This document shows positions 18,939 through 26,719 of a DNA stretch of 34,793 nt, piece after piece (the stretch's first letter is position 1; each line of letters starts with the position of its first letter). The notes under the pieces are model-generated. The model was not told where the DNA came from and ran no database searches. It saw nothing but the letters and a program-made list of their open reading frames with translations. Origin of the DNA: an uncultured Pelagibacteraceae bacterium. Lineage in GTDB: Bacteria; Pseudomonadota; Alphaproteobacteria; Pelagibacterales; Pelagibacteraceae. The DNA lies in assembly GCA_902608845.1 (NCBI GenBank), contig CACLPR010000010.1:1-34793 (forward strand), written 5' to 3'. A program made the position numbers and the translations under genes.

Positions 18939-20507
18939 GTGATAGATAAAACCAACATAGACAAAACAAACGCTTGGCCCTTTGTCGAAGCTAAAAAGCT
19001 TCTCAAAGAGAGAAAAAAAAATATTGAAAACAAGGGAAAGATTATTCTTCAAACAGGATATGGTCCAAGCGGCTTACCTCACATTGGTACTTTTGGTGAA
19101 GTTGCAAGAACCTCAATGATTGTTAATGCATTAAATCACTTATCAGATCTCCCTAAAGAAATAATTACTTTTTCTGATGATATGGATGGACTTAGAAAGG
19201 TTCCTGAAAATATTCCCAATGCTGAAAAACTTGAGGAGAATCTTCATAAACCTTTAATGCAAGTTCCAGACCCTTTTGGAAAATTTAACAGTTTTGGTGA
19301 ACATAATAATGAAATGTTAAAAAATTTCTTAGATAAATTTAATTTTAAATACAATTTTAAAAGCTCATCAGCTTTATATAAATCTGGCTTTTTTAACGAT
19401 ACATTAAAACTAATTTTAGAAAATTATGAAGGAATAATGAATATAATTATTCCTACTCTTGGTAAAGAAAGACAAAAAACATATTCTCCATTTTTACCAA
19501 TATGTCCAGATACAGGGGTTGTGTTGGAAATACCAGTCTCAGAAATAGATATTAAAAACTCAAAAATAATTTTTGAAAATAACGGTAAAAAATTAGAACA
19601 AAGTATCTTAGATGGCAATTGTAAATTACAATGGAAAGTAGATTGGGCTATGAGATGGTATGCCCTTGATATAGATTTTGAAATGTATGGGAAAGATTTG
19701 ATTGAGAGTGCAATTTTATCAACGAAAATCATAAAATTATTAGGTAAGTCAAATCCATCGGGCTTTGCTTATGAGTTATTTTTAGATGAAAAAGGTGAAA
19801 AAATATCTAAGTCAAAAGGAAATGGTATTACAATCGATCAATGGTTAGAGTATGCATCACCTGAAAGTCTCTCCTTGTATATGTACCAGAATCCGAAAAG
19901 AGCAAAAAAACTCTATAGAGAAGTAGTTCCAAAGGCCGTCGATGAATATCTTGATTTTATTGAAAAAAGTAAAACTCAAAACGATCTTCAAAAACTAATG
20001 AACCCTGTCTGGCATGTCCATAATTCAGAGATACCAAAGGAAAATTCAATTATGTCCTTCTCAATGCTATTAAATTTAGTCGAGACCAGCAATGCTGATA
20101 ATAAAGAATTACTTTGGAAGTTTGTTAAGAAATATAAGAAAGATATTAATCAGGATATGTATCCAATCTTTGACAAATTAATATCTTATGCAATTAAATA
20201 TTTTAATGACGCTATAAAATCAAAAAAGATTTATAAAAAACCAAATGGAAGCGAAAAAATTGCTTTAGACGCTTTAGTAAACTCTTTAGATAGCTGTGAT
20301 GACTCAATGAAACCAGAGGATATTCAAACTAAAATTTATACAGTGGGCAAAGAAAATGGCTATGAAGAAAATTTGCGTGATTGGTTTAAGTTAATATATG
20401 AGGTAGTTTTTGGGGTAGAAAATGGACCACGAATTGGTTTTTTTATAAGCTTTTTTGGGGTTCAAGAAACCAAAGAATTAATAAAAAGTAAATTAGAAAA
20501 TGTTTAA
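18939..20507 (+). CDS. lysS: Lysyl-tRNA synthetase, class I
   Basis: Charges tRNA-Lys. This is the class I enzyme found in archaea and many alphaproteobacteria, unrelated to the class II enzyme of E. coli. The 522 residues show the class I signatures: GPSGLPHIGTFGE (HIGH-like, about residues 44-56) and KISKSKGNG (KMSKS-like, about 288). CPDTGVVLEIP and DWAMRWYAL are LysRS-I blocks. The start codon is GTG; no in-frame ATG is positioned well, and the sequence after it (IDKTNAWPFVEAKKLL) aligns with typical N-termini. pyrD overlaps its last 8 bases. Confidence 0.95.
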   Translation: MIDKTNIDKTNAWPFVEAKKLLKERKKNIENKGKIILQTGYGPSGLPHIGTFGEVARTSMIVNALNHLSDLPKEIITFSDDMDGLRKVPENIPNAEKLEENLHKPLMQVPDPFGKFNSFGEHNNEMLKNFLDKFNFKYNFKSSSALYKSGFFNDTLKLILENYEGIMNIIIPTLGKERQKTYSPFLPICPDTGVVLEIPVSEIDIKNSKIIFENNGKKLEQSILDGNCKLQWKVDWAMRWYALDIDFEMYGKDLIESAILSTKIIKLLGKSNPSGFAYELFLDEKGEKISKSKGNGITIDQWLEYASPESLSLYMYQNPKRAKKLYREVVPKAVDEYLDFIEKSKTQNDLQKLMNPVWHVHNSEIPKENSIMSFSMLLNLVETSNADNKELLWKFVKKYKKDINQDMYPIFDKLISYAIKYFNDAIKSKKIYKKPNGSEKIALDALVNSLDSCDDSMKPEDIQTKIYTVGKENGYEENLRDWFKLIYEVVFGVENGPRIGFFISFFGVQETKELIKSKLENV

Positions 20508-21540
20508 TATTTTAAGACCACTAATTTTTAAATTTAGTCCTGAAGTAGCTCATTCTTTAGCAATAAAAGCGCTAAAGTTAAACAATATTTCTTACTCAAA
20601 ACCTAAAGAAAATCATATTTTAGAAACAACTTTTTGTGAAAAAAAATTATCTTCACCAATTGGTGTTGCTGCTGGTTTTGATAAAAATGCTGAAGTATAC
20701 AATCCACTGTTTAATCTTGGATTTGGTTTTGTTGAAGTAGGGACAATTACTCCAAAGCCTCAATTTGGCAATCCTAAACCAAGAGTTTTTAGACTTGAAG
20801 AAGATGAAGCACTTATAAATAGATTAGGTTTTAACAATTCTGGTTCAGAACGAATTAGTCAGACAATAAAGGAAAATAATAAAAAGGGTTTTTTAGGAAT
20901 AAATATTGGACCAAATAAAGACTCCAAAGACAGAGTTGAGGATTATTTAATTTGTTTTCGTAAATTTTATAATTTAGCTGATTATATAACTATAAACATC
21001 TCCTCACCAAATACAGAAAATTTAAGAGACTTTCATAACCAAGATGAATTAAATTTATTAATTGATAAGCTAAAAAATGAAAAGAAAGAACTGAACTCAA
21101 ATATTCCATTAGCAATAAAAGTTTCACCTGATCTAAATGATGATCAAATAAATGAAGTATCCAAGATCATTATGGAACAAGAAATAGGAATTATTATTGT
21201 TTCCAATACCACAGACAAGAATAGAGAAAATTTAAAAAATATAAATAAATTAGAAAAGGGTGGACTGTCAGGTAAACCAATTGAAAAGATTTCAAACGAG
21301 GCAATTTCTAAATTTTACAAAATTCTAAAAGATAAAACAAAAATAATAGGAGTGGGTGGTGTTAGTAATGGACAAGATGCTTTTGAAAAAATCATTTCTG
21401 GCGCAACACTCGTTCAATTATATACTGGAATGGTTTACAGAGGTCCTCGTATAGCTTCAAAAATAAGTACAGAACTAATTGATTTATTAAAAAATAAGGG
21501 ATTTAAAAATGTTTCAGAGGCCATTGGAACTAAAAATTAA
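20500..21540 (+). CDS. pyrD: Dihydroorotate dehydrogenase (quinone), class 2
   Basis: Oxidises dihydroorotate to orotate in pyrimidine synthesis, passing electrons through FMN to quinone at the inner membrane. The 346 residues begin with the class 2 membrane-associating helix (FSPEVAHSLAIKALKL). Then come SPIGVAAGFDKNAE, VEVGTITPKPQ, PRVFRLEEDEALINRLGFNN, NISSPNTENLRDF (catalytic serine region) and IIGVGGVSNGQDA with LYTGMVYRGP (phosphate site of FMN). It overlaps lysS by 8 bases and probably shares its transcript. Confidence 0.96.
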   Translation: MFNILRPLIFKFSPEVAHSLAIKALKLNNISYSKPKENHILETTFCEKKLSSPIGVAAGFDKNAEVYNPLFNLGFGFVEVGTITPKPQFGNPKPRVFRLEEDEALINRLGFNNSGSERISQTIKENNKKGFLGINIGPNKDSKDRVEDYLICFRKFYNLADYITINISSPNTENLRDFHNQDELNLLIDKLKNEKKELNSNIPLAIKVSPDLNDDQINEVSKIIMEQEIGIIIVSNTTDKNRENLKNINKLEKGGLSGKPIEKISNEAISKFYKILKDKTKIIGVGGVSNGQDAFEKIISGATLVQLYTGMVYRGPRIASKISTELIDLLKNKGFKNVSEAIGTKN

Positions 21541-21542
21541 TC

Positions 21543-21571
21543 TTGACGCGATAAGATTCAGATCTTATACA
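21543..21571 (+). promoter_or_regulatory. rpmB promoter with an embedded palindrome
   Basis: TTGACG (21543-21548) and TATACA (21566-21571) are 17 bases apart, a good sigma-70-type match just upstream of rpmB. The spacer holds a perfect 7-base inverted repeat, ATAAGAT-TCAG-ATCTTAT (21551-21568), overlapping the -10 element. This could be an operator, or a hairpin ending the pyrD transcript, although no U-run follows. Confidence 0.6.
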
Positions 21572-21583
21572 AGCTCATAATTT

Positions 21584-21865
21584 ATGTCTAAAAAATGTGA
21601 ACTTACTGGAAAAATCCCACTCAAGGGTCATAATGTTAGTCATGCTAACAATAAGACTAAAAGAAGATTTCTGCCAAATCTAAAAAAAGTTAAGTTTAAA
21701 AGTGAGCTGCTTAAGAGAAGTTTAAGATTAACCGTCTCAAATGCTGGGGTTAGATCAGTTGATAAAAAAGGTAGTTTTGACCAATTTCTTATTTCAGCCA
21801 AGTCTAGAGATTTATCATTAAGGCTAAAAAAATTAAAAAAATCTTTAGTCAGTAAATCTGCATAA
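21584..21865 (+). CDS. rpmB: 50S ribosomal protein L28
   Basis: Large-subunit ribosomal protein. The 93 residues start [33 protein letters not shown] in pattern, which is typical of proteobacterial L28; only one cysteine is visible there, so no zinc ribbon is evident. [16 protein letters not shown] is the conserved C-terminal block. The gene has its own promoter and a palindrome upstream, and its stop shares a base with the start of the transporter gene that follows. Confidence 0.97.
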   Translation: MSKKCELTGKIPLKGHNVSHANNKTKRRFLPNLKKVKFKSELLKRSLRLTVSNAGVRSVDKKGSFDQFLISAKSRDLSLRLKKLKKSLVSKSA

Positions 21866-22413
21866 TGAATAAAGTATTTTTAACACTCTCATTTTTAATG
21901 GGATTAGTTGTTTTAGCGTCTAATTATTTAGTCCAATTTCCAATTAAATATTATGGTCTCCAGGAAATTCTTACATATGGAGCATTCAGTTATCCAATAG
22001 CTTTTTTAATAACTGATCTAGCAAACAGATCTTTTGGTAAATTAGTTGCCAGAAAAATCGTATATATAGGATTTACAATAGGTATTTTATTTACACTGAT
22101 TTTCTCAACAAATTTTGCAGATTTTATTTCAGTAAGAATAGCAATTGGTTCAGGAACAGCATTTATTATTGCTCAATTACTAGATGTACAAATATTTGAT
22201 CAATTAAGACAAAAAAAATGGTTTATTGCGCCACTTGCCTCTTCATTAATTGGTTCTACCGTAGATACATTTTTATTCTTTTCGATTTCATTTTATGGAA
22301 CAGGAATACCTTGGGTTACACTTTCTTTAGGAGATTTAGCAGTAAAGATTTTTGTAGCTTTAGTAATGTTGATACCTTTTAGATTATTATTAGGTACTTT
22401 AAAAGCTGCTTAA
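21865..22413 (+). CDS. yhhQ: Queuosine precursor transporter (YhhQ/VUT family)
   Basis: Small integral membrane protein (182 residues, about five to six hydrophobic helices) of the VUT/YhhQ family. Characterised members import queuosine precursors for modification of tRNA anticodons. Family blocks are FPIKYYGLQEILTYGAFSYP, ITDLANRSFGKLVARKIVY, the polar FADFISVRIAIGSGTAF helix, and LIGSTVDTFLFFSISF. The start overlaps the rpmB stop (TAATG), so it is coexpressed with a ribosomal protein, fitting a translation role. No PreQ1-type riboswitch is evident upstream. The substrate is assigned by family. Confidence 0.85.
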   Translation: MNKVFLTLSFLMGLVVLASNYLVQFPIKYYGLQEILTYGAFSYPIAFLITDLANRSFGKLVARKIVYIGFTIGILFTLIFSTNFADFISVRIAIGSGTAFIIAQLLDVQIFDQLRQKKWFIAPLASSLIGSTVDTFLFFSISFYGTGIPWVTLSLGDLAVKIFVALVMLIPFRLLLGTLKAA

Positions 22414-22414
22414 T

Positions 22415-23479
22415 TCAAATTTTTGGCTCTTGTTGTGTCATGCAATGAATAGCTCCAAAACCCCAAATTAAATCACTACAATCAATAGCAATAACTTCTC
22501 TATTTGTAAAAAATTTTCTAAAAATTTTTATAACCTTTTTGTCTTCTTTCACATTAAATACTGGAACCAAGACTTTTTTATTACCTATGAAAAAATTTAA
22601 ATAACTTGCTGGGACACGAGTTTTGTCTATAACAACTGGGCTTGGCATAGGAATCTTTATAATTTTAAATTTTTTCCCATTTTCATCGTAACTTTTACTT
22701 AAAATTTTTAAATTTTCTCTAAGAGCTTTATAATTTTTATCTGATCTATTATTTTCTGCAGCTATCATAATCGTACTGTTTGAAACAAATCTTGCAACAT
22801 CATCAATATGACCGTGTGTGTCATCTCCAACAATTCCTTTATTAAGCCAAATAAAATTTTTTGCATTTAAATATTTTGAAAATAGATTTTCATAATCAAT
22901 TTTTTTGAATCCTTTATTTCTCTCTTGTTTTCTACTTAATAAGCACTCCTTTGTAAGCAAGATGGAGCCTGATCCATTGTTGTCAAATGCACCTCCTTCC
23001 ATCACTACTCTTACAAATTTTTTTGAATTTACTTTTTTAGGCAGAATACTTTCAATTTTTAAGTACTTACTAATATATTTATTGATTTTGTTATCATTTC
23101 CAAAATTTTTATATTTTGACCAGGCATTAAATTTAAAATCAAGCATGGTCTTTTTTCGATTTTTCTTGTTGACTAAAAATATTGGTCCAGAATCTCTTAG
23201 CCAAAGTCTGTCCGTCTTAAGTTTATGAAATTTAATTTTAGAAAGATTACAACCTATTTTTTTTAAATATATTCTTGTGGTATCAATACTTTTGTTATTA
23301 TTGACTAATAAATCTATTCTTTGATCTTTTGTTAAATATTTTATTAATTTTCCAACTATATTTGGAATTTTTTCAAATAATCCAGGCCAATCATTTTTAT
23401 TATGTGGCCACGCAACCCAAACTGATTTTTGAGGCTCCCATTCTGCTGGCATTCTGAATTCATCTATTTTTTTACTCAT
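22415..23479 (-). CDS. aguA: Agmatine deiminase
   Basis: Converts agmatine to N-carbamoylputrescine and ammonia. Guanidine-modifying (pentein) fold, 354 residues. Recognisable are MPAEWEPQKSVWVAWPHN at the N-terminus, WLRDSGPIF, MEGGAFDNNGSGSILLT, the catalytic histidine region DDTHGHIDDVARFV, and the nucleophilic cysteine in GAIHCMTQQEP (about residue 346). All key residues are visible. It is last in the four-gene polyamine operon and overlaps aguB by 8 bases, so the two consecutive steps to putrescine are coupled. It meets yhhQ tail-to-tail with one base between them. Confidence 0.94.
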   Translation of the reverse strand: MSKKIDEFRMPAEWEPQKSVWVAWPHNKNDWPGLFEKIPNIVGKLIKYLTKDQRIDLLVNNNKSIDTTRIYLKKIGCNLSKIKFHKLKTDRLWLRDSGPIFLVNKKNRKKTMLDFKFNAWSKYKNFGNDNKINKYISKYLKIESILPKKVNSKKFVRVVMEGGAFDNNGSGSILLTKECLLSRKQERNKGFKKIDYENLFSKYLNAKNFIWLNKGIVGDDTHGHIDDVARFVSNSTIMIAAENNRSDKNYKALRENLKILSKSYDENGKKFKIIKIPMPSPVVIDKTRVPASYLNFFIGNKKVLVPVFNVKEDKKVIKIFRKFFTNREVIAIDCSDLIWGFGAIHCMTQQEPKI

Positions 23480-24353
23480 CTTCAGGATTTTTGAGAATAT
23501 CTTTATAAAATTCAGTTCTTCTATCTCTTAAAAAAGGCCAGTGTTGTCTAGCAGTGTCTATTTTTTTATAATCAATTTCACAAACTAAAATATCTTCTTT
23601 CTTATTTCCTGCTTTTGCAATTATTTTACCACTAGGGTTTATAACCATTGAATTACCCCAAAATTCAATTTTTTTTTTCCCTTTTTTTTCTACCCCAACT
23701 CTATTAATAGCAGCCACATAAGTTCCATTAGCAATAGCATGAGATTTTTGCATTGTAATCCAAGATTCTAATTGAGATTTTCCAAACTTTATTTTTTCTT
23801 TTGGATGCCATCCAATAGCAGTAGGATAAAAAATAATCTGAGCTCCTTTTAAAGCCGTTAGTCTAGCGGCTTCGGGGAACCATTGATCCCAACATATAAG
23901 AGGACCTATCTTTCCAAATTTTGTCTTAACACTTTTAAATCCAAGGTCTCCAGGACTGAAATAAAATTTTTCATAATATCCTGGGTCATCAGGTATGTGC
24001 ATCTTACGATATTTAGACAAAATATTTCCATTTTCATTAATAATGATACTAGTGTTATGATAAAACCCAGATGTCTTTTTTTCAAACATCGTAATATTTA
24101 ATACAACACCAAGCTCTTTTGCTAGATCGCAAAATATTCTAGAGGTTGTTCCTGGAATTTTTTCTGCTAATTTAAAGTTTGAATGGCTTTCTGTTTGGCA
24201 AAAATAATTAGTCAAAAATAGCTCAGGAAGACAAATTATCTTTGCTTTTTTTTTTGCGGCTATTTTTATATTTTTTATAGCTAAATCAATATTAGATTGA
24301 ATAGTACCTAAAGATTTACTTTGTATTAAACCGATTTTGATTTTTTTGATCAT
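23472..24353 (-). CDS. aguB: N-carbamoylputrescine amidase
   Basis: Nitrilase-superfamily enzyme that hydrolyses N-carbamoylputrescine to putrescine, CO2 and ammonia. Start chosen at the ATG at 24353 (293 residues); the codon before it is a TTG. The catalytic triad is visible: Glu in CLPELFLTNYF (about residue 44), Lys in YRKMHIPDDPGYYEKFYF, and Cys in GPLICWDQWFPEAARL. The N-terminal SHSNFKLAE and YFSPGD blocks match AguB rather than other nitrilases. The agmatine deiminase gene next to it strengthens the assignment. Confidence 0.93.
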   Translation of the reverse strand: MIKKIKIGLIQSKSLGTIQSNIDLAIKNIKIAAKKKAKIICLPELFLTNYFCQTESHSNFKLAEKIPGTTSRIFCDLAKELGVVLNITMFEKKTSGFYHNTSIIINENGNILSKYRKMHIPDDPGYYEKFYFSPGDLGFKSVKTKFGKIGPLICWDQWFPEAARLTALKGAQIIFYPTAIGWHPKEKIKFGKSQLESWITMQKSHAIANGTYVAAINRVGVEKKGKKKIEFWGNSMVINPSGKIIAKAGNKKEDILVCEIDYKKIDTARQHWPFLRDRRTEFYKDILKNPEDE

Positions 24354-24356
24354 CAA

Positions 24357-25397
24357 TCAAAATATCTTGGAAAAATTTTTTCTCTCTCTATTTTTCCATT
24401 CACCTTTATGATAGGCGTCACTTGCTATTAAGGGTAATACACTTGTTGCTTCTGCAAAAACCATTTGCTCTTTGGTAATATCTACTTTGCCCCATGAGCT
24501 TGCTTCTTTTAATGTTGAGCTACTGCATGCTCCATCTCTAGAATCAGCAACAGTTATTTGAATAGCATATTTATGCATCTCTACATCTTTACCTAAAAGT
24601 TCAGCACATATGACAGTATCTTGAATAAAATTTTTAGGTACTCCCCCTCCAATCATAAAAAGACCTGATCCTTTAGATTTAATTTTAATTTCAGTTAGTT
24701 CTCTAAACTCTCGTATTGAATCGATTGTGATATGATTTTTTGGATTTCTTTCTTGATGCATTACAAGCCCAAAACCTGCGCTTGAGTCAGTAAATGCTGG
24801 ACAGAAAATTGGAACGTTGTTGTCATAGGCAACCTCTATTAATGAATCTTTCTTCTTTGCGTTAGTTTTAAGATATTTGCCAATCTCTTTTATAAATTCT
24901 CTTGATGTATAACTTTTAGGCTCTAATTGATCTGCAATTTCCCCGATAGTTTTATCACACATCTGAAGCTCTTCTTCATCAATATAAGTGTCATATATTC
25001 TATCAACATAGTTATTTCTTAGCTCTGTATCGTCTTGATATTGTGATCCCTGATAATGTTTGAAACCAAGTGCTTCAAAGAAATCCATATCAATAATTGA
25101 AGCTCCAGTAGCTACTATTGCATCTACCATGTTATACTTAACTAAATCTCTATAAATATGCATACATCCTGCAGCAGACGTTGATCCTGCAAGTGTTAAA
25201 AAGATTGTACAATCTTTATCTTTTATCATTTCATTATAAATATTTGCTGCATTTGCAGTCTCTCTTGAAACGAAAGACATTTTTTCCATTGAAGTGACGA
25301 TTTTTCTAGCATCAAAAGAAGTTATATCAATATGTTCTACTTCTTTACTAAGTAAATCACTTTTTCTATTACTTGATTGGTTTTTATTGACTGACAT
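24357..25397 (-). CDS. speY: Deoxyhypusine-synthase homologue (probable homospermidine synthase)
   Basis: The 346-residue protein is a clear deoxyhypusine synthase-fold enzyme: TLAGSTSAAGCMHIYRDLV, VDAIVATGASIIDMDFFEAL, FCPAFTDSSAGFGL, and SSWGKV, which keeps the active-site lysine (about residue 304) that carries the aminobutyl group. Bacteria have no eIF5A to modify, and homologues in bacteria (SpeY of cyanobacteria) make homospermidine by aminobutyl transfer to putrescine. It shares a base with the decarboxylase stop, and aguB follows directly, so a polyamine role is strongly implied. Whether the product here is homospermidine is inferred from context. Confidence 0.82.
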   Translation of the reverse strand: MSVNKNQSSNRKSDLLSKEVEHIDITSFDARKIVTSMEKMSFVSRETANAANIYNEMIKDKDCTIFLTLAGSTSAAGCMHIYRDLVKYNMVDAIVATGASIIDMDFFEALGFKHYQGSQYQDDTELRNNYVDRIYDTYIDEEELQMCDKTIGEIADQLEPKSYTSREFIKEIGKYLKTNAKKKDSLIEVAYDNNVPIFCPAFTDSSAGFGLVMHQERNPKNHITIDSIREFRELTEIKIKSKGSGLFMIGGGVPKNFIQDTVICAELLGKDVEMHKYAIQITVADSRDGACSSSTLKEASSWGKVDITKEQMVFAEATSVLPLIASDAYHKGEWKNRERKNFSKIF

Positions 25398-26575
25398 TAA
25401 GCAACAAGAAACTCTTTATTTGTTTCTTTGTCATACATCGTCATGATTGGATTATCCTCAACTTCGTAAATATCATCTGAGTAAAATCCATTAAAATTAG
25501 TTCTAAAAGTTAATCCATACGCCCCAAGCTGTCCTAATTCTATATAGTCGTTTTCTTTGATGTTATTAGGTAAAATAAAAGGACCTTTCATATAATCCAT
25601 ACTATCACAAGTTGGACCATAGAAATCAAATGATGTTAATTTCTTGGAGATTATTCTACCATCAGTTATCATTTTTGATGGGTAAACTATGTTGGGAACA
25701 CCTGCATCAAACAAAGTTCCATATGTTCCATCATTTATATAAAGCTTTTGTTTTTTTCTTAAATCAACTCTTACAATTGTTGAGCCACTTTCAGCAACAA
25801 TTGCTCTTCCAGGTTCACAAATAATTTCTGGAAGCTTATCTAATTTTAAATTATTTAAAGCTTTTTTAATTTCATTAAAGTAAGCATCTAAAGATTGAGG
25901 AATAAGATCAGGATAAATAGTAGGAAATCCTCCTCCAACATTAATCACATCAGGTATAATTTTAGTTTTTTTAATTATATTATTGATTTCAAATATTCCT
26001 TTTGAATAAGATATTGGGTGCATGCATTGTGAACCAACATGAAAACTAAGTCCAATTTTTTTAGAATATTGTTTTGTTAATCTAAGTAATCCAGTTGCTT
26101 CAGTATTAATGGCCCCAAATTTTTTTGATAAATCAATTTCTGCATGTTCATTAGACACTGAAACTCTAACAAATAACTCTAAGTCTTTAGCGTAATTTGT
26201 ACTTTCTAAAATTTTTATTAATTCATCTTTAGTATCCAAAGAAAAGGCCTTAACATTATATTTAAAATATGCCTCTTTAATACTTTCTCTACTTTTAACT
26301 GTATGCATATAGGAACATTTCGCATTTGGACTTATTTTTCTTATGGTTTCTATTTCTTTTATAGATGCTACATCAAAATGATTAATCCCGCTTTCAACAA
26401 TAGTTTTAAGAACTACTGGATGAGGGTTGGTTTTTAACGCATAAAGTATTTTTCCAGGGAAATTTTTTTGAAAGTATTTAGAAGCCAATTTAATTGACTG
26501 TTTTCTAATACAATAAACAGGTCCTGTTGGTCTCAGTTGATTAACTAATTCTTCAACTGACTTAAATTTTTGCAT
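25397..26575 (-). CDS. Ornithine/lysine/arginine decarboxylase, alanine racemase fold
   Basis: PLP-dependent group IV decarboxylase, 392 residues. The PLP lysine is in LYALKTNP (K48); HVGSQ, the glycine loop NVGGGFP, CEPGRAIV and INDGTYGTLFDAG follow. GPTCDSMDYM carries the cysteine (about residue 323) and aspartate that complete the neighbouring subunit's active site. Size and motifs fit alphaproteobacterial ornithine or lysine/ornithine decarboxylases. The operon below it starts from agmatine, so arginine decarboxylation would complete the pathway; sequence does not settle the substrate. A strong AGAGGTG ribosome-binding site lies 5 bases upstream, and the leader is structured. Confidence 0.85.
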   Translation of the reverse strand: MQKFKSVEELVNQLRPTGPVYCIRKQSIKLASKYFQKNFPGKILYALKTNPHPVVLKTIVESGINHFDVASIKEIETIRKISPNAKCSYMHTVKSRESIKEAYFKYNVKAFSLDTKDELIKILESTNYAKDLELFVRVSVSNEHAEIDLSKKFGAINTEATGLLRLTKQYSKKIGLSFHVGSQCMHPISYSKGIFEINNIIKKTKIIPDVINVGGGFPTIYPDLIPQSLDAYFNEIKKALNNLKLDKLPEIICEPGRAIVAESGSTIVRVDLRKKQKLYINDGTYGTLFDAGVPNIVYPSKMITDGRIISKKLTSFDFYGPTCDSMDYMKGPFILPNNIKENDYIELGQLGAYGLTFRTNFNGFYSDDIYEVEDNPIMTMYDKETNKEFLVA

Positions 26576-26600
26576 ATCTGCACCTCTAAAAAAAATTTAC

Positions 26601-26630
26601 AAAAAAAACCTGCATATCACGTATGCAAGT
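26601..26630 (-). terminator. Terminator-like hairpin in the polyamine-operon leader
   Basis: On the minus strand, a 9-base-pair stem with one G-U pair (26622-26630 with 26608-26616) and a 5-base loop (26617-26621) is followed immediately by eight T (26601-26608). This is the form of an intrinsic terminator, but it lies only about 25 bases before the decarboxylase start, so it would act as an attenuator of the operon rather than end an upstream gene. Confidence 0.6.
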
Positions 26631-26632
26631 TT

Positions 26633-26651
26633 CATAAATGCAGCATTTATG
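26633..26651. repeat. Perfect 8-base inverted repeat (hairpin or operator)
   Basis: CATAAATG-CAG-CATTTATG is a perfect palindrome with a 3-base spacer in the 144-base gap between the decarboxylase gene and the divergent regA-type gene. In the decarboxylase leader RNA it would form a hairpin just upstream of the terminator-like one. As DNA it could be a binding site acting on either gene. Confidence 0.6.
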
Positions 26652-26719
26652 GGAAATATTTAATAATGTAAAGTAAATAATGCTATTGAAATATTAAAAT
26701 TTACTTCCATATAAGGGCT

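Noticed and set aside
24357..25397. Literal deoxyhypusine synthase acting on eIF5A
   Set aside because: Bacteria lack eIF5A, and the gene sits within a putrescine operon.
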